A DNA stretch of 64,000 bases from Winogradskyella bathintestinalis (GCF_030407435.1 NZ_JASDDK010000002.1:590702-654701), one strand, 5' to 3'; counted from the stretch's first letter, positions 19,773 through 27,768 are shown. Notes: generated by a model from the sequence alone, not told the origin. Made by a program: numbers and translations.

Positions 19773-19797
19773 TTATATAGTGAAGATAATGCCAAAA
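19773..19797 (-). promoter_or_regulatory. Sigma-54-like promoter element upstream of adaptor unit A
   Basis: On the minus strand the element reads TTTTGGCATTATCTTC followed by ACTATATAA, identical in 23 of 25 positions to 9746-9770. TTGGCA is a good -24 half; the -12 half (AC ten bases after GG) is degenerate. The spacing to the ATG at 19749 suits a promoter. It faces away from the divergent regulator gene at 20048, so the regulator itself is not obviously under this promoter. Confidence 0.58.
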
Positions 19798-19842
19798 CCG
19801 TAAAACACTATTTATCAACACAATAAACATGATTCGAAATTT

Positions 19843-19890
19843 AAAAGTGTTCGTTTTTGATACACTTTATGTTCGAAAATGCACACTTTT
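19843..19890. promoter_or_regulatory. Dyad operator, probable binding site of the NtrC-type regulator (unit A)
   Basis: AAAAGTGT (19843-19850) and ACACTTTT (19883-19890) are inverted. Between them are TGTTCG-N5-GATACA and TGTTCG-N4-TGCACA, the same two-site arrangement as at 9817-9862. It lies about 46-94 bases upstream of the -24/-12 element and 158 bases before the regulator gene start, so it can act on the adaptor unit and possibly on the regulator as well. Confidence 0.65.
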
Positions 19891-20047
19891 AGCCACCATT
19901 AAAATTTCATTTTTGATTTTTTAATAAGCTGAAGATAAAATCGTAATATTGTAACCACAACCTTAAATTTAGCTTCATACGTACTTTACAAACAGAACGT
20001 TGAACTTTTGAATCGCTTCCTAATAAATAAATCTCGATTATCGAGTA

Positions 20048-21400
20048 ATGGTATTAAAAAACGCAACTATATTAGTTATTGATGATGACGTTGATGTTCT
20101 TACGGCATTACGATTATTATTAAAACCACTTGTTAAGGATGTGGTTACCGAAAAGAATCCCAGTAATATTACGTCGCAAATAGAAAAAACCACCTATGAC
20201 ATTATCATATTAGATATGAACTTTAATGGATTGGTGAATACAGGTAATGAAGGTATTTTTTGGTTGAATAAAATCAGGCAACAAAAACCTGAAACCGCTG
20301 TGATTTTAATGACGGCTTATGCTGATATTGATTTAGCCATAAAAGGTTTAAAAGAAGGAGCCTCTGACTTTTTAATGAAACCTTGGAAAAATGAAAAAAT
20401 CATTGAAACCATAACCACTATTCTTAACAACAGAAAATCTAAGAACTCAAGAAAAGATTCGCTAAATTCTAATAACATTGAAATTATAGGAGACAGCGAC
20501 GTAATGAACGATGTTTTCGTAAAATTAAAAAAAGTCGCACCTACCGATGCCAATGTATTAGTGCTTGGTGAAAACGGTACTGGTAAAGATTTAATTGCTA
20601 GAGCACTTCATGATAATTCTAATCGAAAAAACAAACCCTTTATTAAAGTTGATGTTGGCGCTTTAACCGCATCACTTTTTGAAAGCGAATTATTTGGTTA
20701 TAAAAAAGGAGCGTTTACAGATGCTAGAGAAGACAGAAAAGGACGTTTTGAAGCCGCCAATGGTGGCACTTTGTTTTTAGATGAAATCGGAAATATAAGT
20801 TTAAATCAGCAAATTAGATTATTAACCGTTCTACAAAATAGGCTAGTAACACCTTTAGGCTCTAATGAAGCTATTCCTATTGATATCCGATTAATTTGTG
20901 CCACGAATATTGATCCAAAAGTGTTGGCGGATGAAAAGAAATTCCGAAAGGACTTAATTTACAGAATAAATACAGTTGATATTACGGTGCCGCCTTTAAG
21001 ACATAGAGGCACAGACATTACGGAATTGGCTCACTATTTTGTGGCATTATATGCCGAAAAATATAATAAAAACGCGTTTTCATTCGAGCCTGGATTCATT
21101 TCAAAGTTAAAAAATCATGACTTTCCTGGCAATGTTAGGGAACTCCAATACGTATTAGAACGCGCTGTAATTATGACCGATGGTTCTGTTTTAAAACCCG
21201 ATGATTTGGTGTTTTCTACCATAGAACGTTCTACAAAAACAAATACTTTAGAAACGCAAAGTCTAAATTTAGACGCTGTAGAAAAAAATGCCATTCTTAC
21301 CGTATTAGAGAAATACAAAGGCAACGTTTCTAAATCCGCGAAAGAATTAGGCATTACACGCGCTGCATTATATAGACGTCTAGAGAAGTATGAACTATAG
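20048..21400 (+). CDS. NtrC-family sigma-54-dependent response regulator
   Basis: A 450-residue three-domain activator. The receiver domain (1-125) has the acidic pair Asp12/Asp13, phospho-acceptor Asp56 in IILDMN, Thr89 and Lys111. The AAA+ domain (about 145-380) has Walker A GENGTGK (174-180), Walker B FLDEIGN, and the sigma-54 contact loop GAFTDA (221-226), where the fifth residue is Asp instead of Gly. A Fis-type helix-turn-helix ends the protein ([20 protein letters not shown]). It lies divergent from the adaptor gene and overlaps the kinase gene by 11 bases. It most likely activates the export units through the TGTTCG dyads. The signal is unknown. Confidence 0.95.
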   Translation: MVLKNATILVIDDDVDVLTALRLLLKPLVKDVVTEKNPSNITSQIEKTTYDIIILDMNFNGLVNTGNEGIFWLNKIRQQKPETAVILMTAYADIDLAIKGLKEGASDFLMKPWKNEKIIETITTILNNRKSKNSRKDSLNSNNIEIIGDSDVMNDVFVKLKKVAPTDANVLVLGENGTGKDLIARALHDNSNRKNKPFIKVDVGALTASLFESELFGYKKGAFTDAREDRKGRFEAANGGTLFLDEIGNISLNQQIRLLTVLQNRLVTPLGSNEAIPIDIRLICATNIDPKVLADEKKFRKDLIYRINTVDITVPPLRHRGTDITELAHYFVALYAEKYNKNAFSFEPGFISKLKNHDFPGNVRELQYVLERAVIMTDGSVLKPDDLVFSTIERSTKTNTLETQSLNLDAVEKNAILTVLEKYKGNVSKSAKELGITRAALYRRLEKYEL

Positions 21401-22733
21401 AGGTTACCTATTTTGGCTGTTTTTTAGAATTATACTTCTTGTTGGCACATTACTTTCTTTGGTATATACCGTTTATAAAGATAAAACCATTTACGCGGTA
21501 ATTATTGGCATCGGCATTCTCTACTTAATAATCAATACGTACTCATTTGTAAAACGTCGATTTGTAGCTATGGACGATTTTTTTGAAGCCGTTAAGTATC
21601 GTGATTTTTCAAGATGGTTTCCAGAAGATAGAGGCCCTAAAGATATTCGTTTTCTGTACACTGGTTTTAATGAAATTAATAGAACCATTAAAGAAATCAA
21701 CTCACAGAATGAAGCCCAATATGTTTACCTTCAGAAGATATTAGAAATGGTAGACATTGGTATAATTGCCTATAATTTGGAATCTGGAGAGGTACTTTGG
21801 AGTAATGATTCCTTTGGTGAAATATTAGATGTGCCTTCTTTTAAAAACATACGATTTGTCGAAAACAGAAAACCTGAATTATTCAATACAATTTTTGAAA
21901 CCTTTCATAGAGAACCCGATTCTATTTCGATTGCGTTACAAAACGACAAGATAAAAATCTTGATTTCAGATACCGTATTTCAAGTTGAAGATGATGCTTT
22001 TAAACTCATCGTTATCCAGAATATCGACGACACCTTAAACAGAAATGAATCTGAATCCTGGAAAAAATTATTGAGTGTAATGACGCACGAAATTATGAAT
22101 TCCATAACCCCGATTTCGTCATTGGCAGATACACTTCAAAAAAACTTACAATTAGCCATTGAAACTCCCGAAGAGAACACACTCGAGTTAGATGATATTA
22201 ATTCAGGAATTAAAACGATTAAAAACAGAAGTGAGGGCCTTTTAAAATTTGCTAAGACCTATCGTAGCTTAAGTAAAGTGACAAACCTAAATTTACAAAG
22301 GGTAAAATTATCTGAGTTGTTCAATAATATCCAGTTGTTGATGGAACCCTCTATAAAGGCTAAAAATATAGCTATAGCATTTAATATTACAACTCCTAAA
22401 CTAGAGTTAGATATCGATATGCATCTTATTGAACAAGTTTTAATTAATCTCATTTTAAATGCGGTTGATGCTTGTAAAAATGAAGTTCATGCAGAAATTA
22501 AAATTGTAGCTTCTCAAAATACCAATAGAGATATTGTAATTAGAGTCTTTGATAATGGTTCTGGTATTCCACAAGATATATTAGATAATATCTTTGTGCC
22601 TTTTTTTACAAGTAAAGCCACCGGAAGCGGTATTGGATTAAGCCTTTGTAAACAGATTATGTTACTTCATAAAGGCCGAATCATAGTAAAAAGTATTGAA
22701 GGAGAAGGTTCTGTATTTAGTTTGGTGTTTTAA
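21390..22733 (+). CDS. Sensor histidine kinase, partner of the NtrC-type regulator
   Basis: A 447-residue kinase whose start codon overlaps the end of the regulator gene, a strong sign of a cognate pair. Two TM helices (about 8-27 and 34-53) are joined by a very short loop, so there is almost no periplasmic sensor domain. A linker and PAS-like region (about 110-215) follow, then the H-box [13 protein letters not shown] with His233, the N-box [12 protein letters not shown], and G-boxes DNGSGIP and GSGIGLSL. Sensing is therefore probably within the membrane or cytoplasm. The protein acts at the inner membrane to phosphorylate Asp56 of the regulator. Confidence 0.95.
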   Translation: MNYRGYLFWLFFRIILLVGTLLSLVYTVYKDKTIYAVIIGIGILYLIINTYSFVKRRFVAMDDFFEAVKYRDFSRWFPEDRGPKDIRFLYTGFNEINRTIKEINSQNEAQYVYLQKILEMVDIGIIAYNLESGEVLWSNDSFGEILDVPSFKNIRFVENRKPELFNTIFETFHREPDSISIALQNDKIKILISDTVFQVEDDAFKLIVIQNIDDTLNRNESESWKKLLSVMTHEIMNSITPISSLADTLQKNLQLAIETPEENTLELDDINSGIKTIKNRSEGLLKFAKTYRSLSKVTNLNLQRVKLSELFNNIQLLMEPSIKAKNIAIAFNITTPKLELDIDMHLIEQVLINLILNAVDACKNEVHAEIKIVASQNTNRDIVIRVFDNGSGIPQDILDNIFVPFFTSKATGSGIGLSLCKQIMLLHKGRIIVKSIEGEGSVFSLVF

Positions 22734-22928
22734 CGAGAAAAGTTGAATTGAAGTTTAGTCAATACAACACGCTTTGGATGTTTATTCTACTTTTTATATG
22801 ACGAATAAAGCGATGTATCGAAATTTATTAGAGTAAGAAATAAGATAAAGTTCTATTTCACTACTGTTTACGCTAAAAAATAAAACGTTAATGCCTAGTC
22901 TGTCTTTTTAGTTTCTGACTTTAAACAT

Positions 22929-22962
22929 AAAAAAACCGAACAAAAGTTCGGTCTATTTTTTT
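22929..22962. terminator. Bidirectional intrinsic terminator
   Basis: ACCGAAC (22935-22941), loop AAAA, GTTCGGT (22946-22952), with a T-run at 22956-22962 and an A-run at 22929-22935. It serves the kinase gene on the plus strand (about 200 bases after its stop) and the rhodanese lipoprotein gene on the minus strand, whose stop codon sits in the T-run. The 22734-22928 stretch holds nothing else I can support. Confidence 0.85.
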
Positions 22963-23371
22963 ATGATTTTGATTTAAATTTTATTTTATCTGAATGTTTC
23001 CATTTTGAAATGCCACCTTGGAGATCGTATATTTTCTCAAAGCCTGCATCTTTCATCTTTTTTGCACATTTAGCACTACGGCCACCAGATTTACAATATA
23101 ATATTACTGGTTTCTTTTTATCTAATTTAGAGATGTCATCATCAAAAGTTGGTGACATAAAATCAATATTCTGAGCACTAACTATATGCAATTCTTTATG
23201 TTCTTCAGGAGTACGTACATCAACTAATTGTACATCTTCTAATTCTAAAATCGACTGCATCTCTTCAGCAGTAACCAATTTTACTTCGTTGGTATCTCGC
23301 TTACTATCAATACAGCTAACACTGAAACAAAATGTCATAAAAAGACAAAAACATACAACGTTGTTTTTCAT
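22961..23371 (-). CDS. Rhodanese-like lipoprotein
   Basis: A 136-residue protein with a lipoprotein signal peptide (FSVSC, lipidated Cys20) followed by one rhodanese domain. Asp51 lies in LVDVRTPEEH, and the active-site loop is CKSGGRS with Cys93. It should act in the periplasm, anchored to a membrane, transferring or reducing sulfane sulfur. It follows the second rhodanese gene (23389-23706) by 17 bases and is probably co-transcribed with it. The six-residue active-site loop is that of sulfur-handling members rather than the longer phosphatase-type loop. Confidence 0.9.
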   Translation of the reverse strand: MKNNVVCFCLFMTFCFSVSCIDSKRDTNEVKLVTAEEMQSILELEDVQLVDVRTPEEHKELHIVSAQNIDFMSPTFDDDISKLDKKKPVILYCKSGGRSAKCAKKMKDAGFEKIYDLQGGISKWKHSDKIKFKSKS

Positions 23372-23388
23372 TATTATTAAATTTAATA

Positions 23389-23706
23389 TTATTCTTGATG
23401 AGCAACTTCACCTTGCCATTCATTGAAACCGCCTTTCAAATTATAAGCGTTATTAAAACCTAATTGGTCCATTATACCGCAGGCTTGTCCACTTCTCCCT
23501 CCAGATCTGCAATACACATAATAATTTTTGGTTTTATCTAAGCCTTCCAATTCATCTACAAAAGCTTGGCCTTTATAAATATCAATGTGAATTGCATTAG
23601 GAATAATTCCTTCATCAACTTCTTCTTGTGTTCTAACATCTAAAACAACAGAATTATTGTCTGCATTGAGTTGTTTTGTCCAATCATTTTGTGATAAATC
23701 TGCCAT
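23389..23706 (-). CDS. Single-domain rhodanese, cytoplasmic
   Basis: A 105-residue protein without signal peptide, made of one rhodanese domain: VVLDVRTQEEVDEGIIPNA and the active-site loop CRSGGRS with Cys66. It is similar in design to stand-alone sulfurtransferases such as GlpE or PspE. It is the first gene of a two-gene unit, with a -7 box at 23727-23734, and its lipoprotein neighbour may be a compartment-specific duplicate. Confidence 0.92.
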   Translation of the reverse strand: MADLSQNDWTKQLNADNNSVVLDVRTQEEVDEGIIPNAIHIDIYKGQAFVDELEGLDKTKNYYVYCRSGGRSGQACGIMDQLGFNNAYNLKGGFNEWQGEVAHQE

Positions 23707-23726
23707 TACGTCTATTTAAGTTTATG

Positions 23727-23734
23727 CAAATTTA
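23727..23734 (-). promoter_or_regulatory. Bacteroidetes-type -7 box for the rhodanese pair
   Basis: CAAATTTA on the plus strand reads TAAATTTG on the minus strand, a match to TAnnTTTG, 21 bases before the ATG at 23706 and just after the terminator at 23757-23786. No clear TTG is seen at the -33 distance. Confidence 0.45.
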
Positions 23735-23756
23735 ACATTTCCTTAGTATATAGACT

Positions 23757-23786
23757 AAAAAAAATCCGAAGTGTTACACTTCGGAT
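23757..23786 (-). terminator. Intrinsic terminator after the redoxin gene
   Basis: A perfect 10-base-pair stem, ATCCGAAGTG (23764-23773) with CACTTCGGAT (23777-23786), loop TTA. On the minus strand it is followed by about eight Ts. It separates the redoxin/TlpA pair from the rhodanese pair. Confidence 0.9.
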
Positions 23787-23846
23787 CAATTTTTAACATT
23801 TCTATGCCTGAACTTAATTTAAAACCCAAGACTTGTTTTTATCAAT

Positions 23847-24458
23847 TTATACTTTTATAGTACATCCAATCGCTCGCGTTTCTTTTACTTTAATGTCCTT
23901 GCCATTCAATAATGCATCAACCGCATTTTCAACATATTTTTCTTTTACAGCATCGGCATTTTTATAATTATCGTCTATAGCTCCAATATATTTTACTTCA
24001 TTACCGTTGGTCGTTTTTTCTAATACATAAATATGAGGAGTCTTTGTTGCACCATATTGTGGATAAATTTCTTGCCCTTTATCCATTAAATAAGGAAAAG
24101 TAAATCCTTTTTCTTTAGCTCTACGTTGCATTGCTTCCATATTATCACCTGGTTTAACTTCGGGATTATTGGGCATAATGGCTATAACAGGAAAACCTTT
24201 AGGAGCATATTTTTTATTTAAAGCCTCTATTCTATCTTCATAAGCTACAGCGTAAGGACAGGTATTACATGTAAATGTAATAATAAAGCCTTTAGCCTCT
24301 GTGTAGTCGGATAGCGACACCATTTTGCCATCAATATTTTCGAGACTAAAATCGGTGGCTTTATCTCCAACGTTATAACCGTTGATAATAGTTTTACTTG
24401 TAAAAGAAGACAGTGCAAATACGAACACTACAACTGATAATAATTTTAAGGTTTTCAT
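23847..24458 (-). CDS. Redoxin (AhpC/TSA-like thioredoxin-fold) protein
   Basis: A 203-residue exported protein: signal peptide 1-22 (VFALSSFTSK), then GYNVGDKATDFSLENIDGK, the start of an AhpC/TSA-type domain. The motif CNTCPYA gives Cys64 and Cys67 in a thioredoxin-like CxxC. A cis-proline region follows in ATKTPHIYV. A further cysteine is near the C-terminus (IGCTIKV). This matches the common bacteroidete thioredoxin-family protein that follows TlpA-like genes; a peroxiredoxin or thiol oxidoreductase role in the periplasm is plausible. It lies 74 bases after the TlpA-like gene. Confidence 0.88.
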   Translation of the reverse strand: MKTLKLLSVVVFVFALSSFTSKTIINGYNVGDKATDFSLENIDGKMVSLSDYTEAKGFIITFTCNTCPYAVAYEDRIEALNKKYAPKGFPVIAIMPNNPEVKPGDNMEAMQRRAKEKGFTFPYLMDKGQEIYPQYGATKTPHIYVLEKTTNGNEVKYIGAIDDNYKNADAVKEKYVENAVDALLNGKDIKVKETRAIGCTIKV

Positions 24459-24532
24459 TATTTTTAAATTTATAATTATTTTTTATTCTTTTAAATTAAT
24501 CAATTTTCCAACTACAACATTATATAAATCAC

Positions 24533-25006
24533 CTATAACTTTAAAAATTTTTGGAGTTCGGCTTCTAATTCTTCTTGTGTAAAAGATCTTTCATAAAATT
24601 GACGCTTATCTCCTTTATAGATAATTGTTGCAGGCAGCGCACCTGACCAGTTTTTATCAATTGCCGGTATCCATCGGTTTTGGTCCGTATCATCTAAAGC
24701 AACAACCTTCGATTTTAAGTTTTTCTTTTTTATAAACGGTTTTAATGTAGTGTCATACTTATTAGGAAAATCTAAACTCACCAATAGTACCTCAACATTA
24801 CCATCTTTATATTTATCATTTATAGCCTCAAAATAAGGCAATTCTTTTATGCATGGTGCACACCATGTGGCCCAAAAATTAACAACATGTATCTTTCCAT
24901 CGTTCTTGTTTATCAATGGTTCTAATCCGTCATAATCATAAACTTCCAATTTATCATTTTGAAAAGGTATAACTAAAATTAGCAGAATTAAAAAGAGATG
25001 TTTCAT
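24533..25006 (-). CDS. TlpA-like periplasmic thioredoxin
   Basis: A 157-residue protein with an N-terminal hydrophobic signal/anchor (about 1-15) and the TlpA/ResA signature NFWATWCAPCIKELPYFE (Cys49, Cys52). LPATIIYKGDKR supplies the cis-proline. Such proteins reduce disulfides in periplasmic partners. It is the first gene of the redox group, upstream of the redoxin. The 25007-25249 region between it and the divergent trp promoter shows no further gene. Confidence 0.92.
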   Translation of the reverse strand: MKHLFLILLILVIPFQNDKLEVYDYDGLEPLINKNDGKIHVVNFWATWCAPCIKELPYFEAINDKYKDGNVEVLLVSLDFPNKYDTTLKPFIKKKNLKSKVVALDDTDQNRWIPAIDKNWSGALPATIIYKGDKRQFYERSFTQEELEAELQKFLKL

Positions 25007-25249
25007 AAGTTAATAGCTATTGATTTTTTAACGCGCTCATAGAATTTCTATATTATCATTTGCTGAGATATCGAAATTGATTTTTTTTATATTGTAAATG
25101 TCAATATTATTTAGTTCTCATAAGCCGTAAGAAAAAATACATTAATCCATTTTAAATAAAAATAATAACATTCACACCTATTAATAGATATAAAGTTATA
25201 AATCTGAATGTTGAACAATTAATAATTAACAAAAAATTAATTCAAATAC

Positions 25250-25280
25250 TTGATTATACAAATTATCATTTTTATATTTG
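25250..25280 (+). promoter_or_regulatory. trp operon promoter (Bacteroidetes -33/-7)
   Basis: TTG at 25250-25252, a 20-base spacer, then TATATTTG at 25273-25280, a full match to the TTG / TAnnTTTG consensus. Transcription should start around 25284-25286, only a few bases before the leader-peptide ATG at 25289, so the leader peptide would be translated from an almost leaderless transcript. Confidence 0.75.
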
Positions 25281-25288
25281 AACCAATT

Positions 25289-25342
25289 ATGAACATAAAA
25301 TTAAATCATACTTGGTGGTGGAAATTCTCAAACGTACGTTAG
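25289..25342 (+). CDS. trpL: trp leader peptide (17 aa, three consecutive Trp codons)
   Basis: The reading frame MNIKLNHTWWWKFSNVR ends at TAG 25340-25342. The three UGG codons at 25313-25321 are followed by alternative hairpins and a terminator, then by trpE. This is the layout of a ribosome-stalling leader peptide: scarce charged tRNA-Trp stalls the ribosome on the Trp codons. Three tandem Trp codons in a 17-codon frame is very unlikely by chance, and the promoter directly precedes it. The peptide itself needs no function. Confidence 0.88.
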   Translation: MNIKLNHTWWWKFSNVR

Positions 25343-25399
25343 TGAACCCAACCTTGTTATGTTAATATAAAAAAAAAGGCTTGTCATTCACGACAAGTC
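25314..25399 (+). promoter_or_regulatory. trp attenuator: mutually exclusive leader RNA pairings
   Basis: Three alternatives can be drawn. 1:2, GGTGG in the Trp codons (25314-25318) with CCAACC (25348-25353, one A bulged). 2:3 antiterminator, GTGAA (25342-25346) with TTCAC (25387-25391) and CAACCTT (25349-25355) with AAGGCTTG (25376-25383, C25380 bulged). 3:4 terminator, AAGGCTTGTC (25376-25385) with GACAAGTCTT (25392-25401). A ribosome stalled on Trp blocks 1:2 and lets 2:3 form; a ribosome at the stop codon (25340-25342) covers segment 2 and lets 3:4 form. The pairings are seen; the mechanism follows known trp attenuation. Confidence 0.82.
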
Positions 25400-25405
25400 T
25401 TTTTT
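25371..25405 (+). terminator. trp attenuator terminator
   Basis: GGCTTGTC (25378-25385) pairs with GACAAGTC (25392-25399, one G-U), extended by A-T pairs, loop ATTCAC, followed by a run of six Ts ending at 25405. It lies between the leader peptide and trpE, 67 bases before the trpE ATG. Confidence 0.9.
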
Positions 25406-25472
25406 AATTCAAAACTATTCGATTGATGTTAAATGAAATCGGATATTGAAATACTGAAATAATTCAGCATAC

Positions 25473-26873
25473 ATGAAAACATTTAGTTTATATACACATT
25501 ATAAAAAAATATTGGCAGACACGATTACGCCAGTAAGTATTTATCTTAAAATAAGAGATAAGTTCCCAAATAGTATATTATTGGAGAGTAGTGACTATCA
25601 CGCTAATGATAATAGTTTCTCTTACATTTGTTGCAATCCTATTGCTTCGATAAAAGTTCAGGATGATACGATATATCAAACGTATCCGGACGGAAGTTCT
25701 AAAACCAATTTTGTAGAAACCGTAGGTGTTGTTGAAGAGATTCACAAATTCACGCAACGATTTAAGATAGATACCCAAGAAGATTTCAAATTTATAAACA
25801 ACGGCATTTTTGGTTATACCGCTTATGATGCTGTAAAATATTTTGAAGATATTGAAATTTCTAAAAAAGAAAATTCAGTAGTTATTCCAGAAGTTTATTA
25901 TGCTGTTTATCAAAATATCATTGCTATTGATCACTTTAAAAACGAGGCTTATATTTTTGCACATTGTTTTGACACTGAAAATAACATCGATGCTATTCTT
26001 CAACTCATCCAAACCCGACAATATGCCTCTTACGATTTTAAAACAAAAGGGGAGATAACATCTAATCTTACAGATGACGATTACAAAAAACATGTAGAAT
26101 TAGCTAAAAAACATTGTGCCAGAGGCGACGTGTTTCAACTTGTATTGTCTAAACGATTTTCTCAACAATTTAGTGGAGACGAGTTCAATGTTTACAGGGC
26201 TTTAAGAAGTATCAATCCTTCTCCATATTTATTTTATTTCGATTACGGTAATTTTAAAATATTTGGAAGTTCGCCAGAAGCTCAGTTAATTGTTAGTGAT
26301 GGTAAGGCTGAAATCCATCCCATAGCTGGCACTTTTAAACGAAGCGGAAATGATCTTAAAGATGCTGAATTAGCAGAGTTATTAATAAAAGACGATAAGG
26401 AAAATAGTGAGCACGTTATGCTTGTCGATTTAGCCCGGAATGATTTAAGTAGACACGGCAGCAATGTAGCAGTTGGAAATTATAGAGAAGTTCAGTTTTT
26501 CTCTCACGTTATACATTTAGTGAGCAAAGTTACAGGGACTATTCATAAGAATACAGATACGATGCAAGTAGTTGCAGATACATTTCCTGCAGGTACATTA
26601 AGCGGAGCACCAAAACATAAAGCTATGCAGCTTATTGAGAAATATGAAAAAACCAGTAGAGGCTATTATGGTGGTGCAATTGGTTTTATGGATTTTAAAG
26701 GTAATTTTAATCATGCTATAATGATAAGAACCTTTCTGAGTCAAAATCATAAACTTTTCTGGCAAGCTGGAGCGGGATTGGTAGCTAAATCAAAACCTGA
26801 AAGCGAATTGCAAGAGGTTTATAATAAACTCGGAGCACTGACAAAAGCTATTGAGCAAGCCGAAGAAATTTGA
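25473..26873 (+). CDS. trpE: Anthranilate synthase component I
   Basis: A 466-residue chorismate-binding enzyme that makes anthranilate from chorismate with ammonia from TrpG. Residues 36-40, LLESS, match the tryptophan feedback site of TrpE, and the C-terminal half has the chorismate-binding signatures PIAGTFKRSG, DLARNDLSRHGS, VVADTFPAGTLSGAPKHKAM and YYGGAIGFMDFKGN. GTLSGAPK and the LLES motif favour TrpE over PabB. It is the first enzyme gene after the attenuator. A 325-base spacer separates it from trpG, much longer than usual for this pair. Confidence 0.96.
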   Translation: MKTFSLYTHYKKILADTITPVSIYLKIRDKFPNSILLESSDYHANDNSFSYICCNPIASIKVQDDTIYQTYPDGSSKTNFVETVGVVEEIHKFTQRFKIDTQEDFKFINNGIFGYTAYDAVKYFEDIEISKKENSVVIPEVYYAVYQNIIAIDHFKNEAYIFAHCFDTENNIDAILQLIQTRQYASYDFKTKGEITSNLTDDDYKKHVELAKKHCARGDVFQLVLSKRFSQQFSGDEFNVYRALRSINPSPYLFYFDYGNFKIFGSSPEAQLIVSDGKAEIHPIAGTFKRSGNDLKDAELAELLIKDDKENSEHVMLVDLARNDLSRHGSNVAVGNYREVQFFSHVIHLVSKVTGTIHKNTDTMQVVADTFPAGTLSGAPKHKAMQLIEKYEKTSRGYYGGAIGFMDFKGNFNHAIMIRTFLSQNHKLFWQAGAGLVAKSKPESELQEVYNKLGALTKAIEQAEEI

Positions 26874-27005
26874 AAATTAAAAGTTAGACAAGATTAATTA
26901 TAATTTGGGAACAAAACAATAATCAGTAAATATCAATGTCCCATATTATTACAAAGTCTGAAACATCAAAACTCAGAAATAATGAGTTTAGGATAACACT
27001 GCAAA

Positions 27006-27059
27006 GCGAAGCTTTAAGCATGGAATTCCGAAAGCAAGTATGCTTAGCAAATGTTTCGC
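27006..27059. repeat. Imperfect hairpin in the trpE-trpG spacer
   Basis: GCGAA (27006-27010) pairs with TTCGC (27055-27059), and TAAGCAT (27015-27021) with ATGCTTA (27040-27046), with internal loops. It may be a remnant of a small interspersed element or an mRNA structure. Apart from this and the short frame at 27115, the 26874-27198 spacer shows nothing recognisable. Confidence 0.35.
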
Positions 27060-27114
27060 ATTCACGATTTAAAAAAATAATAGGATTCTATGAGTAATTC
27101 CTAATTTGATTGTG

Positions 27115-27198
27115 ATGTTTGGCTGGTTTGCATCAAGACAAATGAACAAGGACAAAAGAAGTTTAATTAATATGATACCTGCTATCACAGGCATTTAG
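27115..27198 (+). CDS. Possible 27-aa small ORF abutting trpG
   Basis: The ATG at 27115 opens a frame of 27 codons (starting MFGWFASRQMNKD) whose TAG at 27196-27198 is immediately followed by the trpG ATG at 27199. The exact abutment would allow translational coupling. I recognise no family, the frame is short, and open frames of this size are common in AT-rich DNA, so it may well be chance. Confidence 0.22.
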   Translation: MFGWFASRQMNKDKRSLINMIPAITGI

Positions 27199-27768
27199 AT
27201 GAAAAAAATATTAGTCATAGACAATTACGACAGTTTTACTTATAATCTAGTCCATTATTTAGAGGATTTAGATTGCGAGGTAGTTGTAAAACGAAACGAT
27301 AAGCTAACACTCGACGAAGTTGAGGCTTTTGATAAAATTATTTTATCACCTGGACCTGGAATACCTAATGAGGCCGGATTATTAAAACAAATCATTGCCA
27401 CCTATGCTCCAACTAAAAGCATTTTAGGTGTATGCTTAGGACAACAAGCCATTGGTGAAGTTTTTGGTGGTTCATTAGAAAATTTAGATCACGTTTATCA
27501 TGGTATTGCAACTACGGTTACGCTTTCCGTTGATGATGAGCCCTTATTTAATGGCCTCGATAAAACATTTGAAGTCGGTAGATACCATTCTTGGGTAGTC
27601 AATACTAATTTACCAGAAAGCTTAGAAACTACTTCTTTTGACGACAATGGCCAAATTATGTCCTTAAGACATAAGGTCTATGATGTGAAAGGTGTTCAAT
27701 ATCATCCTGAATCGGTGTTAACCCCAAATGGTAAAAAGATTTTGGAGAATTGGGTGAATGAAAATTAG
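27199..27768 (+). CDS. trpG: Anthranilate synthase component II (glutamine amidotransferase)
   Basis: A 189-residue class I glutamine amidotransferase that supplies ammonia to TrpE. It begins ILVIDNYDSFTYNLVHYLE and has the oxyanion loop PGPG (51-54), nucleophile Cys79 in GVCLGQQAIGE, and the catalytic His169/Glu171 in YHPES. The sequence also fits PabA; position in the trp operon supports TrpG, which may serve both enzymes. The start follows directly on the stop codon of a 27-codon frame. Confidence 0.94.
   Translation: MKKILVIDNYDSFTYNLVHYLEDLDCEVVVKRNDKLTLDEVEAFDKIILSPGPGIPNEAGLLKQIIATYAPTKSILGVCLGQQAIGEVFGGSLENLDHVYHGIATTVTLSVDDEPLFNGLDKTFEVGRYHSWVVNTNLPESLETTSFDDNGQIMSLRHKVYDVKGVQYHPESVLTPNGKKILENWVNEN

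Noticed and set aside
25331..25340. AACGTACGTT palindrome in the trp leader
   Set aside because: It has no loop, lies inside the leader peptide codons and is not needed for the attenuator pairings.
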